DNA from: Polynucleobacter paneuropaeus
Lineage (GTDB): Bacteria > Pseudomonadota > Gammaproteobacteria > Burkholderiales > Burkholderiaceae
Reading direction: 5' to 3'
DNA length: 64,000 nucleotides
Assembly: GCF_003261235.1 (NCBI RefSeq)
Contig: NZ_CP030085.1
Coordinates: forward strand, 248,001 to 312,000
The translations under genes were made by a program, and so were the position numbers. Of the stretch, positions 52,790 to 60,981 are shown piece after piece. The notes beneath the pieces are model-generated. The model was not told the origin of the DNA and made no database searches. It was given only the letters and a program-made list of their open reading frames with translations. How positions within the stretch are numbered: the stretch's first letter is position 1; each line of letters begins with the position of its first letter.

Positions 52790-53563
52790 ATGCAAAATTT
52801 AAATTTAAAAGATTTTGCGCATGGCATTCATATTGAAGAGAATGTATTTAATACTGAAGAGATAGAGCAATTACGTGTTGCATTCTATGAGGTCCTTGAG
52901 TTGTGTGAATCGTATAGGGCAAAAATGGGGATTGAGAGCGGTATGGATAATACCGTGCACCACGTTCTATTTATGCGGGAAATTTTTCAAAAAATGATTC
53001 AGAAGACCGAAAATAAAAAAATATTAGACCTTTTTTTTGACGGAAAAAAATATATATTAAACTCGTTAGGTGGCAATAATAATACTAAGATTAATTATGC
53101 AAGCAATATTCATAGAGACGTAAGGTTTTATACTGAAGATAAATTAATGTTGAATTCAATTTGGTGTATTTCACCATTAAATATGAATACTGGCAGTACG
53201 CAATTTTTGTTGGGTAGTCATTTAAAAGAAGGCCCCCCCTCTCAAAAAGAGTTTGAAGATTCTTGCATTAGTATCACGGCAGCTGTTGGAAGTATTGTAT
53301 ATTTCGACTCCAGAATCTGGCATAGGGCTGGTAAGCCAATAGAGGGTCTTAAAGAAAGGGTTATATATACACCAATTTATAGCAGAGCATTTATTAAGCC
53401 AGGATTTGACTACAGTTCGGCTTGTCAAGCCTCAGAATCCTTTGATGACTCATCAGATTTTTTAAAACAATTAAGCTCATACTTTTCAGATGTTCCAAGA
53501 AATCACTTGGATTGGTATGGATTTAATAAAAGACGCTTTTATATTAAGGATCAAGATATATGA
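52790..53563 (+). CDS. Phytanoyl-CoA dioxygenase-like Fe(II)/2-oxoglutarate oxygenase (second)
   Basis: The 257-residue protein has H108-R-D110 in SNIHRDVRF, H178 in SRIWHRAG and R190 in LKERVIY, a complete iron and 2-oxoglutarate set for the PhyH family. It is only distantly similar to the first dioxygenase at 51098, so a recent duplication is unlikely. Its stop overlaps the next methyltransferase start by four bases (ATGA). Two oxygenases flanking a propeller gene is an unusual arrangement for an O-antigen locus. Confidence 0.8.
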   Translation: MQNLNLKDFAHGIHIEENVFNTEEIEQLRVAFYEVLELCESYRAKMGIESGMDNTVHHVLFMREIFQKMIQKTENKKILDLFFDGKKYILNSLGGNNNTKINYASNIHRDVRFYTEDKLMLNSIWCISPLNMNTGSTQFLLGSHLKEGPPSQKEFEDSCISITAAVGSIVYFDSRIWHRAGKPIEGLKERVIYTPIYSRAFIKPGFDYSSACQASESFDDSSDFLKQLSSYFSDVPRNHLDWYGFNKRRFYIKDQDI

Positions 53564-54297
53564 TTGATTCAAAAATAAAGCATGAAAATACATTAAATTC
53601 AGGCAGTAGATATGCGGCTGACTTTGATTATCTAATGCATGATTTTTGTATGAATAAGTTCTCAGAAAGGCTTAAAGGGAGGCAGTGCCTTGAGCTTGGA
53701 TGCTATCACGGCGAAATGACGAAAAAGTTATCAAAAGTATGTAATTCCGTAATGGCCCTAGATATTGATGAAGAATGCATTAACGCTAGCAAAAAGGCTT
53801 GCTTAAATCATTCCAACGTTACATTTTTTCACTCTGATTTTTATAATTTCAAAAATTATAAAAATTATGAGGTAATTTATTTTTCACATGCGTTAGAACA
53901 TGTGCCAGATGATTTCAAATTAATATCCTATATTAATGATCAAATGAATCATAATCAATTGATGATTACTATTGTTCCAAATGGTACAAGCCTATCCAGA
54001 CAGATTGCCGTAGAAATGGGATTAATGAAAAATCCACTGGAGGTCACTGAATTCGAAAAAAAGATTGGTCACCATAGAACGTATGACATCAATTCTTTAA
54101 CCAATCTTTTTAAAAGCGCTGGAATGACCATTTTAGAGTCTGGAGGAATTATGCCTAAAATATTCTCCAATAATCAGTTTGATAGAAGTTTGCAGGCAGG
54201 AATAATTGATTTAAATTTTTTAAGCGCACTTAATAGCTTGAGTGATAAATATGGGGAATTATGTTCCTCAATTTACCTGGTTACCAAAAAAGGATAA
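53560..54297 (+). CDS. Class I SAM-dependent methyltransferase
   Basis: The 245-residue protein shows motif I LELGCYHGEMTKKL, the acidic strand MALDIDEECI, the motif HSDFYNF and a YFSHALEHVPDD strand. This is the Methyltransf_11/23 pattern of small-molecule or sugar methylases. The ATG overlaps the previous stop by four bases. The context suggests it methylates an intermediate of the coupled module, but the target is unknown. Confidence 0.88.
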   Translation: MIDSKIKHENTLNSGSRYAADFDYLMHDFCMNKFSERLKGRQCLELGCYHGEMTKKLSKVCNSVMALDIDEECINASKKACLNHSNVTFFHSDFYNFKNYKNYEVIYFSHALEHVPDDFKLISYINDQMNHNQLMITIVPNGTSLSRQIAVEMGLMKNPLEVTEFEKKIGHHRTYDINSLTNLFKSAGMTILESGGIMPKIFSNNQFDRSLQAGIIDLNFLSALNSLSDKYGELCSSIYLVTKKG

Positions 54298-54299
54298 GA

Positions 54300-55016
54300 A
54301 TGAAAACTGAACGTCTAATTATGTCGAGCGAAAGAGAGAAATCAGAGCTACTTTTGAGGGAGATGGGCGAAAGTCTTAATTTGTCACATGACAACCCTTA
54401 CCTATTTGTACGGACTGGATTAATTGCAAAATTATTTTTTTACAAGGAATTGTATGAAATTATAGAGTCAGTACCAGGAAGTATCGTGGAGGTTGGTAGT
54501 TGGTTTGGGCAGTCATCAATATTATTTGAAAATATAAGGGCGATATTAGAGCCATTTAACTACTCTAGGAAGATCGTTAGTTTTGACACATTTAATGGCT
54601 ACAAGGAAACCTCAGGCCTAAATATAGGAAGTGATGAGATTCTAAAATATCAGGTGGGTGATGATTGGTTAGATTTGTTGGGCAAAATTCAAGGCGCCCA
54701 CAAGTCAATTAATAATTCTGTTTCAAGATTCGAGAATGTTAGCGGTGATATCAGGGAGACTATTCCAAAGTATCTGGAAGAGAATTCTGAGCCAATCGCG
54801 CTTGTTTATTACGATATTGCAACCTATGAAACTTTAAAATTTACCTTTAGCACCCTTATGCCATATATATCAAAAGGAGGGGTTTTTGTTTTTGATGACT
54901 ATGGTTACCAATATGAAGGGGTAAATAAGTTCATCATTGAACATGGAATAAATAAAAATTATCGATTAGTTCACAGTAAGTACTATAAAAGTAAAGTTTA
55001 TCTAGTGGTGAGCTGA
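54300..55016 (+). CDS. TylF/MycF-like O-methyltransferase
   Basis: The 238-residue protein has VEVGSWFGQSS (SAM-binding motif I), VSFDTFNGYKETSG (the TylF-type acidic motif) and YISKGGVFVFDDYG, matching TylF/macrocin-type sugar O-methyltransferases. I choose the ATG at 54300 after AAGGATAAGA; an ATG at 54261 would overlap the previous gene. Its stop overlaps the following GT start (TGATG). Methyl groups on terminal sugars often end chain growth in ABC-exported O-antigens, which fits the nearby wzm/wzt, but that is inference. Confidence 0.82.
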   Translation: MKTERLIMSSEREKSELLLREMGESLNLSHDNPYLFVRTGLIAKLFFYKELYEIIESVPGSIVEVGSWFGQSSILFENIRAILEPFNYSRKIVSFDTFNGYKETSGLNIGSDEILKYQVGDDWLDLLGKIQGAHKSINNSVSRFENVSGDIRETIPKYLEENSEPIALVYYDIATYETLKFTFSTLMPYISKGGVFVFDDYGYQYEGVNKFIIEHGINKNYRLVHSKYYKSKVYLVVS

Positions 55017-55969
55017 TGGAGTTAAGTTCACTAGCGCCGGTGTTGGTGGCAACGCACACGCGCATTGATCACTTGATGCAAACAATTTCAGCGTTAAGGC
55101 GAAATGAACTAGCTTCCAAAACCCATCTATTTATAGCTTCCGATGCCGCTAGAAGCGAAAGTGAACAGCAAAAGGTTTTAAGAATAAGGGAGTACATTAA
55201 TTCTATCGATGGTTTTTGGGCTGTTACTAAAATTTTTAGAGAAAAAAATTTCGGACATTTCCAAAATTTTCAAGATGCTACTAACATGGTGTTTAGAGAC
55301 TACGATCAAATCATAAAGCTCGAAGATGATATTGTTACTGCGCCGGGATTTCTAAACTTTATGAATCAAGGCTTATTAAGATACAAAAATGATAAAAGAC
55401 TAATTTCTATTTCAGGGCACCTATGGGAAGGCGTAACTAGTTCTGGCGATACGATGCTATTACCTGCCGCTAATGGTTGGGGTTGGGCTATTTGGAGGGA
55501 TAGGTTTTACTTAAATGATCACAGCCCTTCGTTGGCTAAAGAATTCCTAAATAACCCTTATCTATTTTTAAAGATGTGTCTTACAAATCCAAGTCTTTTG
55601 GGTATGGTTAATGCGATTGCAAATAAAAAATTAATTGCAGGGGATGTAAGTTGGGCGCTCTACATCATTAAAAATGATAAGCTGGTTCTTTTTCCCGGCG
55701 AAAGTTTGGTGAGGAATATTGGATTTGATGGTTCTGGTCAAAACTGTACGGCTGATGAAAAATTTCATCAGCAATCTATCTCAATAAAAACAAATTTTAC
55801 TTTTGATGATCACTCCGAGGGGGACATTAGAGACTCATCTAAAAAACTCTTTTTGCATTATGGCGGATATCCGCATATGATTTACCAAATATTTTTGTAT
55901 TCCGTAGAAAAGTTATTCGGTAAGCGGGGGTTTGAAAGTTTGAGAAAATTAAAAAACTTTGTGTTTTAA
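55016..55969 (+). CDS. GT-A-fold glycosyltransferase
   Basis: The 317-residue protein has a GT-A-like N-terminus (PVLVATHTRIDHL), then IIKLEDDIVTAPGF with the acidic donor/metal motif EDD, and GWGWAIWRDRF later. This pattern recalls GNT-I-like transferases found in some bacterial loci. The acceptor is unknown. The start overlaps the preceding stop by one base. It is the last gene of the coupled run. Confidence 0.75.
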   Translation: MELSSLAPVLVATHTRIDHLMQTISALRRNELASKTHLFIASDAARSESEQQKVLRIREYINSIDGFWAVTKIFREKNFGHFQNFQDATNMVFRDYDQIIKLEDDIVTAPGFLNFMNQGLLRYKNDKRLISISGHLWEGVTSSGDTMLLPAANGWGWAIWRDRFYLNDHSPSLAKEFLNNPYLFLKMCLTNPSLLGMVNAIANKKLIAGDVSWALYIIKNDKLVLFPGESLVRNIGFDGSGQNCTADEKFHQQSISIKTNFTFDDHSEGDIRDSSKKLFLHYGGYPHMIYQIFLYSVEKLFGKRGFESLRKLKNFVF

Positions 55970-55985
55970 AATACCAATTTATAAA

Positions 55986-56018
55986 AAAATATATCTAGTT
56001 CCTGGAGTTATATATTTT
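55986..56018. terminator. Possible AT-rich terminator hairpin
   Basis: AAAATATAT (55986-55994) pairs with ATATATTTT (56010-56018) around a 15-base loop, 17 bases behind the glycosyltransferase stop. The stem is A/T only, so its strength is doubtful. It lies between convergent transcripts. Confidence 0.3.
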
Positions 56019-56161
56019 CTACCTGATAAAAATCTATAAATTTGAGAGCTGAATTATTTATTCAATATTGCCTCATCTTAGAAATTAGTTGCTTGCGCAG
56101 ATTGCACCCAACTTCCTAAAACCACTCCTTCAAGAGTATTACTAAAGTTGATGGTAGATTC

Positions 56162-57559
56162 TTATTTCTTATTTTGGAAAGCATTTTTCAATTCCTGATG
56201 AAGCTCAGTTAGAAATATTTTAGGATTTAAGTAACCAGATTTTCTTGAACGTTCTTCAATGCGAATTTCTAATTCTGCGGAATTAAAAATATGTGCTTTT
56301 ATTATATTTTCAATTTGCGATGATTTTTCGTAAATATAATCACTATTCATCGTTTGGTTCATAATACTAGCAGCCATCTGATTAATCCAAAATCGCCCAT
56401 TCCTGCAAATCGTTGGTATTCCAATGCTTAACCCAACTATCGTTCCTGATCCGCTTGAGTAATTGGGGATATCTAGTATTGTATAAACATTCTTCTTTAG
56501 AAAATTTTGCAATTGATCCATTGACATGTGTTTTTCAAAATATACATTCTTCAAATTCCAGCCGTAAGAGCTTAGTTTCCCTATTAAATAATGTCGATAC
56601 TTCATCCCAATAAAAATAAATTTAAATTTGTTGGAGAGGGTGGCAAATTCTTCAAGAAATTCAGGGCCAATTTTAAACTGCTCGGCTATTATTGAAAAAT
56701 GATATTTTTTTGGAAAGAGGTTTATTTTTAATGAAAGTGAGGGAAGATTCCATCCCCCCAAAACATTTAACCCTATTATTTTTTTTTCGGAAACAAATGG
56801 AGCTGCAGTCACTAATTTTGGGATAATTAAGGCATCGTAAAAGTATTTATTTGAAGTTGTTATTAAGTTGTAGTAGTTGAGTACATAGGCTGAGGTATGT
56901 TTTAAAACTTCTAATGTTTTGGTTGGTCTTAGAGGCCCATCAGCATCGATAATAAAGTCTACATTTGAATTGCAATAAGTTACTGCTGAGCTTACATCCT
57001 CAAAGATAACAAGCTCCAGCCCTTCCGGAGGGTTTTCATCTGGAAAATCATCAAATTTGCATAGAACCCATTTAATTTTTGAATTAATCTTCGTATAAGA
57101 AAGAATAGTTTTTTCAAAAAAATGTGAGCTGGTATAGCTACAAAAAAATCCAATAGTAATATATTCGCCAATTTCTTTGTATTTATTAACAATACAAAGC
57201 GAATCTTCTTGCCTTGTTGAATCTAGGTAAGGTACCCACTCATTTTTTGTCAGAAATATTCTTGGTAGTAGCTCGGAAGATATGTGTGAATGATTTTTTT
57301 CATAATGGAACTTTCCTGAAAGAAAGTAGTCTAAATCTTGATTATTTATTATTTTATGGAAGGGTTTTGGCAACCTTTTATGCCCCTCAATAATAAACCA
57401 ATCGGCTAAGGCAGAAACTTTATATCTAAGCCCACTCAGTCTAAGGTTTACCTTATTGGGAAGGATTTTAATAAGAAGTTTATGTAAGGGGGTGCGCTTG
57501 AAAGCTAAAAATTTTCGCCAGTTTTTTTTCCAAATTGATATATTATGATGGTTTGACAT
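56162..57559 (-). CDS. GT41/OGT-like putative glycosyltransferase
   Basis: The 465-residue protein has no signal peptide. The segment at residues 363-382 (DIPNYSSGSGT followed by a glycine-containing helix to IGIP) and the following NGRFWINQMAAS closely match the nucleotide-sugar site of GT41 (O-GlcNAc transferase-like) enzymes. The middle region at 285-325 is also Rossmann-like. The N-terminal 200 residues are unfamiliar, with no tetratricopeptide repeats. It is the only gene in this part of the locus on the minus strand. Its start codon is 12 bases from that of wzm. Confidence 0.62.
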   Translation of the reverse strand: MSNHHNISIWKKNWRKFLAFKRTPLHKLLIKILPNKVNLRLSGLRYKVSALADWFIIEGHKRLPKPFHKIINNQDLDYFLSGKFHYEKNHSHISSELLPRIFLTKNEWVPYLDSTRQEDSLCIVNKYKEIGEYITIGFFCSYTSSHFFEKTILSYTKINSKIKWVLCKFDDFPDENPPEGLELVIFEDVSSAVTYCNSNVDFIIDADGPLRPTKTLEVLKHTSAYVLNYYNLITTSNKYFYDALIIPKLVTAAPFVSEKKIIGLNVLGGWNLPSLSLKINLFPKKYHFSIIAEQFKIGPEFLEEFATLSNKFKFIFIGMKYRHYLIGKLSSYGWNLKNVYFEKHMSMDQLQNFLKKNVYTILDIPNYSSGSGTIVGLSIGIPTICRNGRFWINQMAASIMNQTMNSDYIYEKSSQIENIIKAHIFNSAELEIRIEERSRKSGYLNPKIFLTELHQELKNAFQNKK

Positions 57560-57571
57560 GTTCTATTTGAT

Positions 57572-58363
57572 ATGAATTCTTTATTGCTTGGTTTCTATGA
57601 GTTAGTTGCTGCCCTTGGTTTTCATCCCAGCTGGCTATTTCTTGGCTTTCAAGAAATTAGGCTGAGATATAGGCGCTCTGTCCTGGGCCCCATATGGCTA
57701 ACACTGAGTACTGCAATCTTCATACTAACACTTAGCTTTCTTTGGTCTTCAATTTTATCCTCTGACCTTAAAACATATGTCCCTTATTTTGCTATAGGGC
57801 AGATTATTTGGGTTTGGATATCAACATCAGTTGCCGAGTCCTGCGTTGGATTTTCTCTATACGAGGGAATGATTAAGCAGGTGAAATTACCTTTCCCTAT
57901 ATATATTCTCAGAATTTGTACCAAAAATTTTATAATCTTGCTACATAATTTTGTTGTTATTCTTATTATTATCGTCTTGATTTTTCCTTCGGTAGAATTC
58001 TTTTCATTCTTATTGGTAATTCCAGCTCTTTTAATAATTCAAACTTGTATTTTTTCGGTATCTCTTTTTTTAGGGATCGTTTGCACTAGATATAGGGATA
58101 TTACCCAAATTGTTACTAGTCTTATGCAATTAATGTTTTTCTTCACACCCATCATGTGGTTTGTTAAGAGCTTGGGATCGCGTCAATGGATTGCAGAATT
58201 TAATCCCTTATATCATTTGATTTCGATCATACGACTCCCATTGCTTGGACAATTTCCTACTTTATTAAATTGGGTGTGGGCTATATCAACCACTATTTTG
58301 TTATTGGTAATTGCTTTGCGGTACCTGGGAAAATATACTAAAAAGATTGCTTACTGGCTTTAA
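57572..58363 (+). CDS. wzm: O-antigen ABC transporter permease
   Basis: Wzm is the membrane part of the ABC exporter that moves a completed polysaccharide across the inner membrane. The 263-residue protein has six hydrophobic segments and the ABC-2 pattern (LRYRRSVLGPIWLTLS and FFTPIMWFV, FNPLYHLISIIRLPLLG). wzt follows three bases after its stop. The start codon lies 12 bases from the divergent GT41-like start, so its promoter must lie inside that gene's coding sequence. Confidence 0.92.
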   Translation: MNSLLLGFYELVAALGFHPSWLFLGFQEIRLRYRRSVLGPIWLTLSTAIFILTLSFLWSSILSSDLKTYVPYFAIGQIIWVWISTSVAESCVGFSLYEGMIKQVKLPFPIYILRICTKNFIILLHNFVVILIIIVLIFPSVEFFSFLLVIPALLIIQTCIFSVSLFLGIVCTRYRDITQIVTSLMQLMFFFTPIMWFVKSLGSRQWIAEFNPLYHLISIIRLPLLGQFPTLLNWVWAISTTILLLVIALRYLGKYTKKIAYWL

Positions 58364-58366
58364 ATT

Positions 58367-59098
58367 ATGACTTCAATAGTAGCTAAGAACTTATCCATTT
58401 CCTTCACCATCAGGCATGCTGGGTATTTCTCAGCCAAAACTAAGTTTTTAGGAAGCCTTGTAGGTGGCAACTTAAAGCGCAAGGAATCTGGTGTCTATGT
58501 CTCAGCTGTGGATGATGCTAATTTTTCATTCCAAACTGGGGATAGGATTGGTTTGTTTGGTCATAATGGGGCGGGAAAGTCAACTTTGCTTAGGGCAATT
58601 GCGGGCATTTATGCCCCAGTTTCTGGTGGTCTTGAGGTGAAAGGAAAGATCACATCCCTTTTGGATATTTCGATGGGCATGGACCAAGAGGCAACTGGCA
58701 TAGAGAATATTCTTATGCGCGGAATAATGATGGGGATTCCCGTTAAAAAAATTAAGAGTCTCATAGGTGAAATATCAAGCTTTAGTGAGTTGGGTGATTA
58801 TTTGCACATGCCGGTGCGAACATACTCTTCGGGAATGCAGCTCAGACTTGCATTTGCTATCTCAACATCTATTGAGCCTGAAATTCTTCTTCTGGATGAA
58901 TGGCTTTCGGTGGGGGATAGCCAATTCCAAGAAAAGTCCGAACAAAGAATGTTGGATATTACTAAAAAAACAAAAATTTTAGTTCTTGCGAGCCACTCAA
59001 AGGAGCTTATTCTTAATACATGCACCCGTTTTTTTTCGGTGTCTCATGGTCAAGTTAATGAAGTGTCGGCTGATATTTTCCGAACACAGCCTCTTTAA
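58367..59098 (+). CDS. wzt: O-antigen ABC transporter ATP-binding protein
   Basis: Wzt powers export by Wzm. The nucleotide-binding domain has Walker A GHNGAGKST (residues 65-73), signature SSGMQLRLAFAI and Walker B LLLDEWLSVGD. It is 243 residues long and lacks the C-terminal carbohydrate-binding domain of Wzt proteins that recognise a chain-terminating cap. That suggests an export mode independent of chain-end recognition. Gene order wzm-wzt is the classical one. Confidence 0.92.
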   Translation: MTSIVAKNLSISFTIRHAGYFSAKTKFLGSLVGGNLKRKESGVYVSAVDDANFSFQTGDRIGLFGHNGAGKSTLLRAIAGIYAPVSGGLEVKGKITSLLDISMGMDQEATGIENILMRGIMMGIPVKKIKSLIGEISSFSELGDYLHMPVRTYSSGMQLRLAFAISTSIEPEILLLDEWLSVGDSQFQEKSEQRMLDITKKTKILVLASHSKELILNTCTRFFSVSHGQVNEVSADIFRTQPL

Positions 59099-59178
59099 GA
59101 CGTTCAAATATGATTTACAGAATCCATGTTTGAGATTTGCTACCCCATCATAAATTTATAATTTTCAATTAAATTTCA

Positions 59179-60702
59179 ATGATAAAAGATGAAAAAAACA
59201 ATGCTTTATTCTTTTCAGTAATAATAATTTTATTTTTTGCTGCTGAAATAATTTATTTAGATACAATTTCACCTGAATTTTGCGCTGCATATCTTCAGGT
59301 TATGAATATAAATTCATGGACAGAAGTATTTAAAAGCTTCATAAAATTTAGCGACTATTGGTATAGACCATTTACCTTCAATTTTACTAATTACATCCTT
59401 TTTAACCTAATAGATTTTCGGAATATATATTTAGTTAAACTAGTTGGGATAATAATAATTTCAATTAGCGCTTTTATAGGTAGCAGGCTCGCCAAATTAG
59501 TTTTTGGTTCTTCACCACTAGAACAATTTTTTATTTTTTCATTGTTACTATTGCACCCTGTATATATAAGTATTGCTTATGAAGGCTCTGGGATTGTAGA
59601 TCCAATATTTAATATATTTTTAAATATATATTTAATATCTTTTATTAAAATAATTAATATATGTAAATATAAAATTAATTATAGATCTATATTTTATTAT
59701 TTTACCATTGCATTTCTTGCATTGCTGATAGCTCTCACGAGCCAAGAGAGGGCAACTACATATATATTTTTGTGCGTAAGTACTGCTCTTTTTTATTTTT
59801 ATACAAATGAACTTAATTTAAAAAAACCAATTTTACTCTTCATCTTAATTTCAGCATTATTTTTATTGGCTTATTGGTATTTTACTTTCCTTCCAAAGAG
59901 GGCAATGTCGGGTGCAGATTATAGAAGTACATTTGAGTTTAACTATGTTTTAGAAAATATTTTAAGGGGTTTTGAGATCCCATTAAGATTATTTCTAAAG
60001 CCCTTTGGAAAGCATTATGATTCCCACTTTAATTTTATTTTTAATATTTCGGGAGTAATAATTTTAATAAATACGATTTATTATTTAAGAAATTTAATTA
60101 AAAGTGGTGAAGGCGAGGAGTTAAAAAAAGTTTTATTTATATTTATTTTGTATCTCAGCTCACTTCCTATACCAATTTTTTTCGGCGGCAATACTTGGCA
60201 CTTTTATACAGCCTCGATATATATAACCATATTATATGGACGCGCCATTTATGTGAATATAGCTAGAAATAATTTCCTGAACCGAAATACAAAATTAATA
60301 TCTATTATATTTTCAGTCTTTGTTTTGGTTCAATTTGAAGTCGCTGTAAAGCAAGAGTTAAGCAGTAATGGTGTTCGCTATAGTGAGTATGTTCGAGTTG
60401 TTGCAAGAGGCTTAAAAGACCCTGTTATTAAGGGCCTTCTAAATCCTAAAGTAATTTTTCTAGACATTAGTTCAAGTCACCTTGATGGTGACTGGCAGTA
60501 TGGTACCGGAAATATGTTCAAATTTATTTTCAATGATCCCGCTATTGTAGAGATTCCGGTTGTGGATGGTGAAATTCTTGATGGCCATCAACTTAAATGT
60601 AAGGAAATATATGGAGACTTTAATGAGTATACATATCTGAAGTTCATTCAATCAAGCATATCCTGGGAAGCAGTTGCGCCTAAGAATTATTGCAATTTAT
60701 AG
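59179..60702 (+). CDS. Large polytopic membrane protein, possible GT-C enzyme
   Basis: The 507-residue protein has about ten hydrophobic helices and an acidic soluble tail (roughly residues 420-507). A conserved-looking loop FSDYWYRPFTF near residue 57 recalls the first periplasmic loop of GT-C glycosyltransferases, where aspartate or arginine residues bind the lipid-linked sugar. No family can be named with confidence. The gene is extremely AT-rich. It stands alone between wzt and a GT4 gene. Confidence 0.65.
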   Translation: MIKDEKNNALFFSVIIILFFAAEIIYLDTISPEFCAAYLQVMNINSWTEVFKSFIKFSDYWYRPFTFNFTNYILFNLIDFRNIYLVKLVGIIIISISAFIGSRLAKLVFGSSPLEQFFIFSLLLLHPVYISIAYEGSGIVDPIFNIFLNIYLISFIKIINICKYKINYRSIFYYFTIAFLALLIALTSQERATTYIFLCVSTALFYFYTNELNLKKPILLFILISALFLLAYWYFTFLPKRAMSGADYRSTFEFNYVLENILRGFEIPLRLFLKPFGKHYDSHFNFIFNISGVIILINTIYYLRNLIKSGEGEELKKVLFIFILYLSSLPIPIFFGGNTWHFYTASIYITILYGRAIYVNIARNNFLNRNTKLISIIFSVFVLVQFEVAVKQELSSNGVRYSEYVRVVARGLKDPVIKGLLNPKVIFLDISSSHLDGDWQYGTGNMFKFIFNDPAIVEIPVVDGEILDGHQLKCKEIYGDFNEYTYLKFIQSSISWEAVAPKNYCNL

Positions 60703-60981
60703 GCACACTAATTCACCAACTAATATTCTTATGATTAGGTTGAATTGATATTATTTTAAATTAAGAAATTTTGTAAATATAAAAGCCAAGAAATCCTTGT
60801 TTATCTCTTCATATAGGCGCTTATCGAATAAGTGTAGTTTATTGCCATAACCGACGTATATAGGTCAATTTAATTTTTACAAAAACTAGATTGATAAATT
60901 GGCGTCCTTGACTCTATTTGCAATTGAGGTTCATGTCATATAAAGAGCTGGTATGAATCAAATAAATTTTTAAGGTTTCGT
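60703..60981. other. AT-rich gap between the polytopic protein and the GT4 gene
   Basis: This 279-base region has no ORF with a plausible ribosome binding site. An imperfect inverted repeat lies at its left end, where AATTCACC at 60712 faces GGTTGAATT around 60740. Base composition returns towards the backbone average from about 60900. The promoter of the following gene is probably inside it but cannot be placed. Confidence 0.5.
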
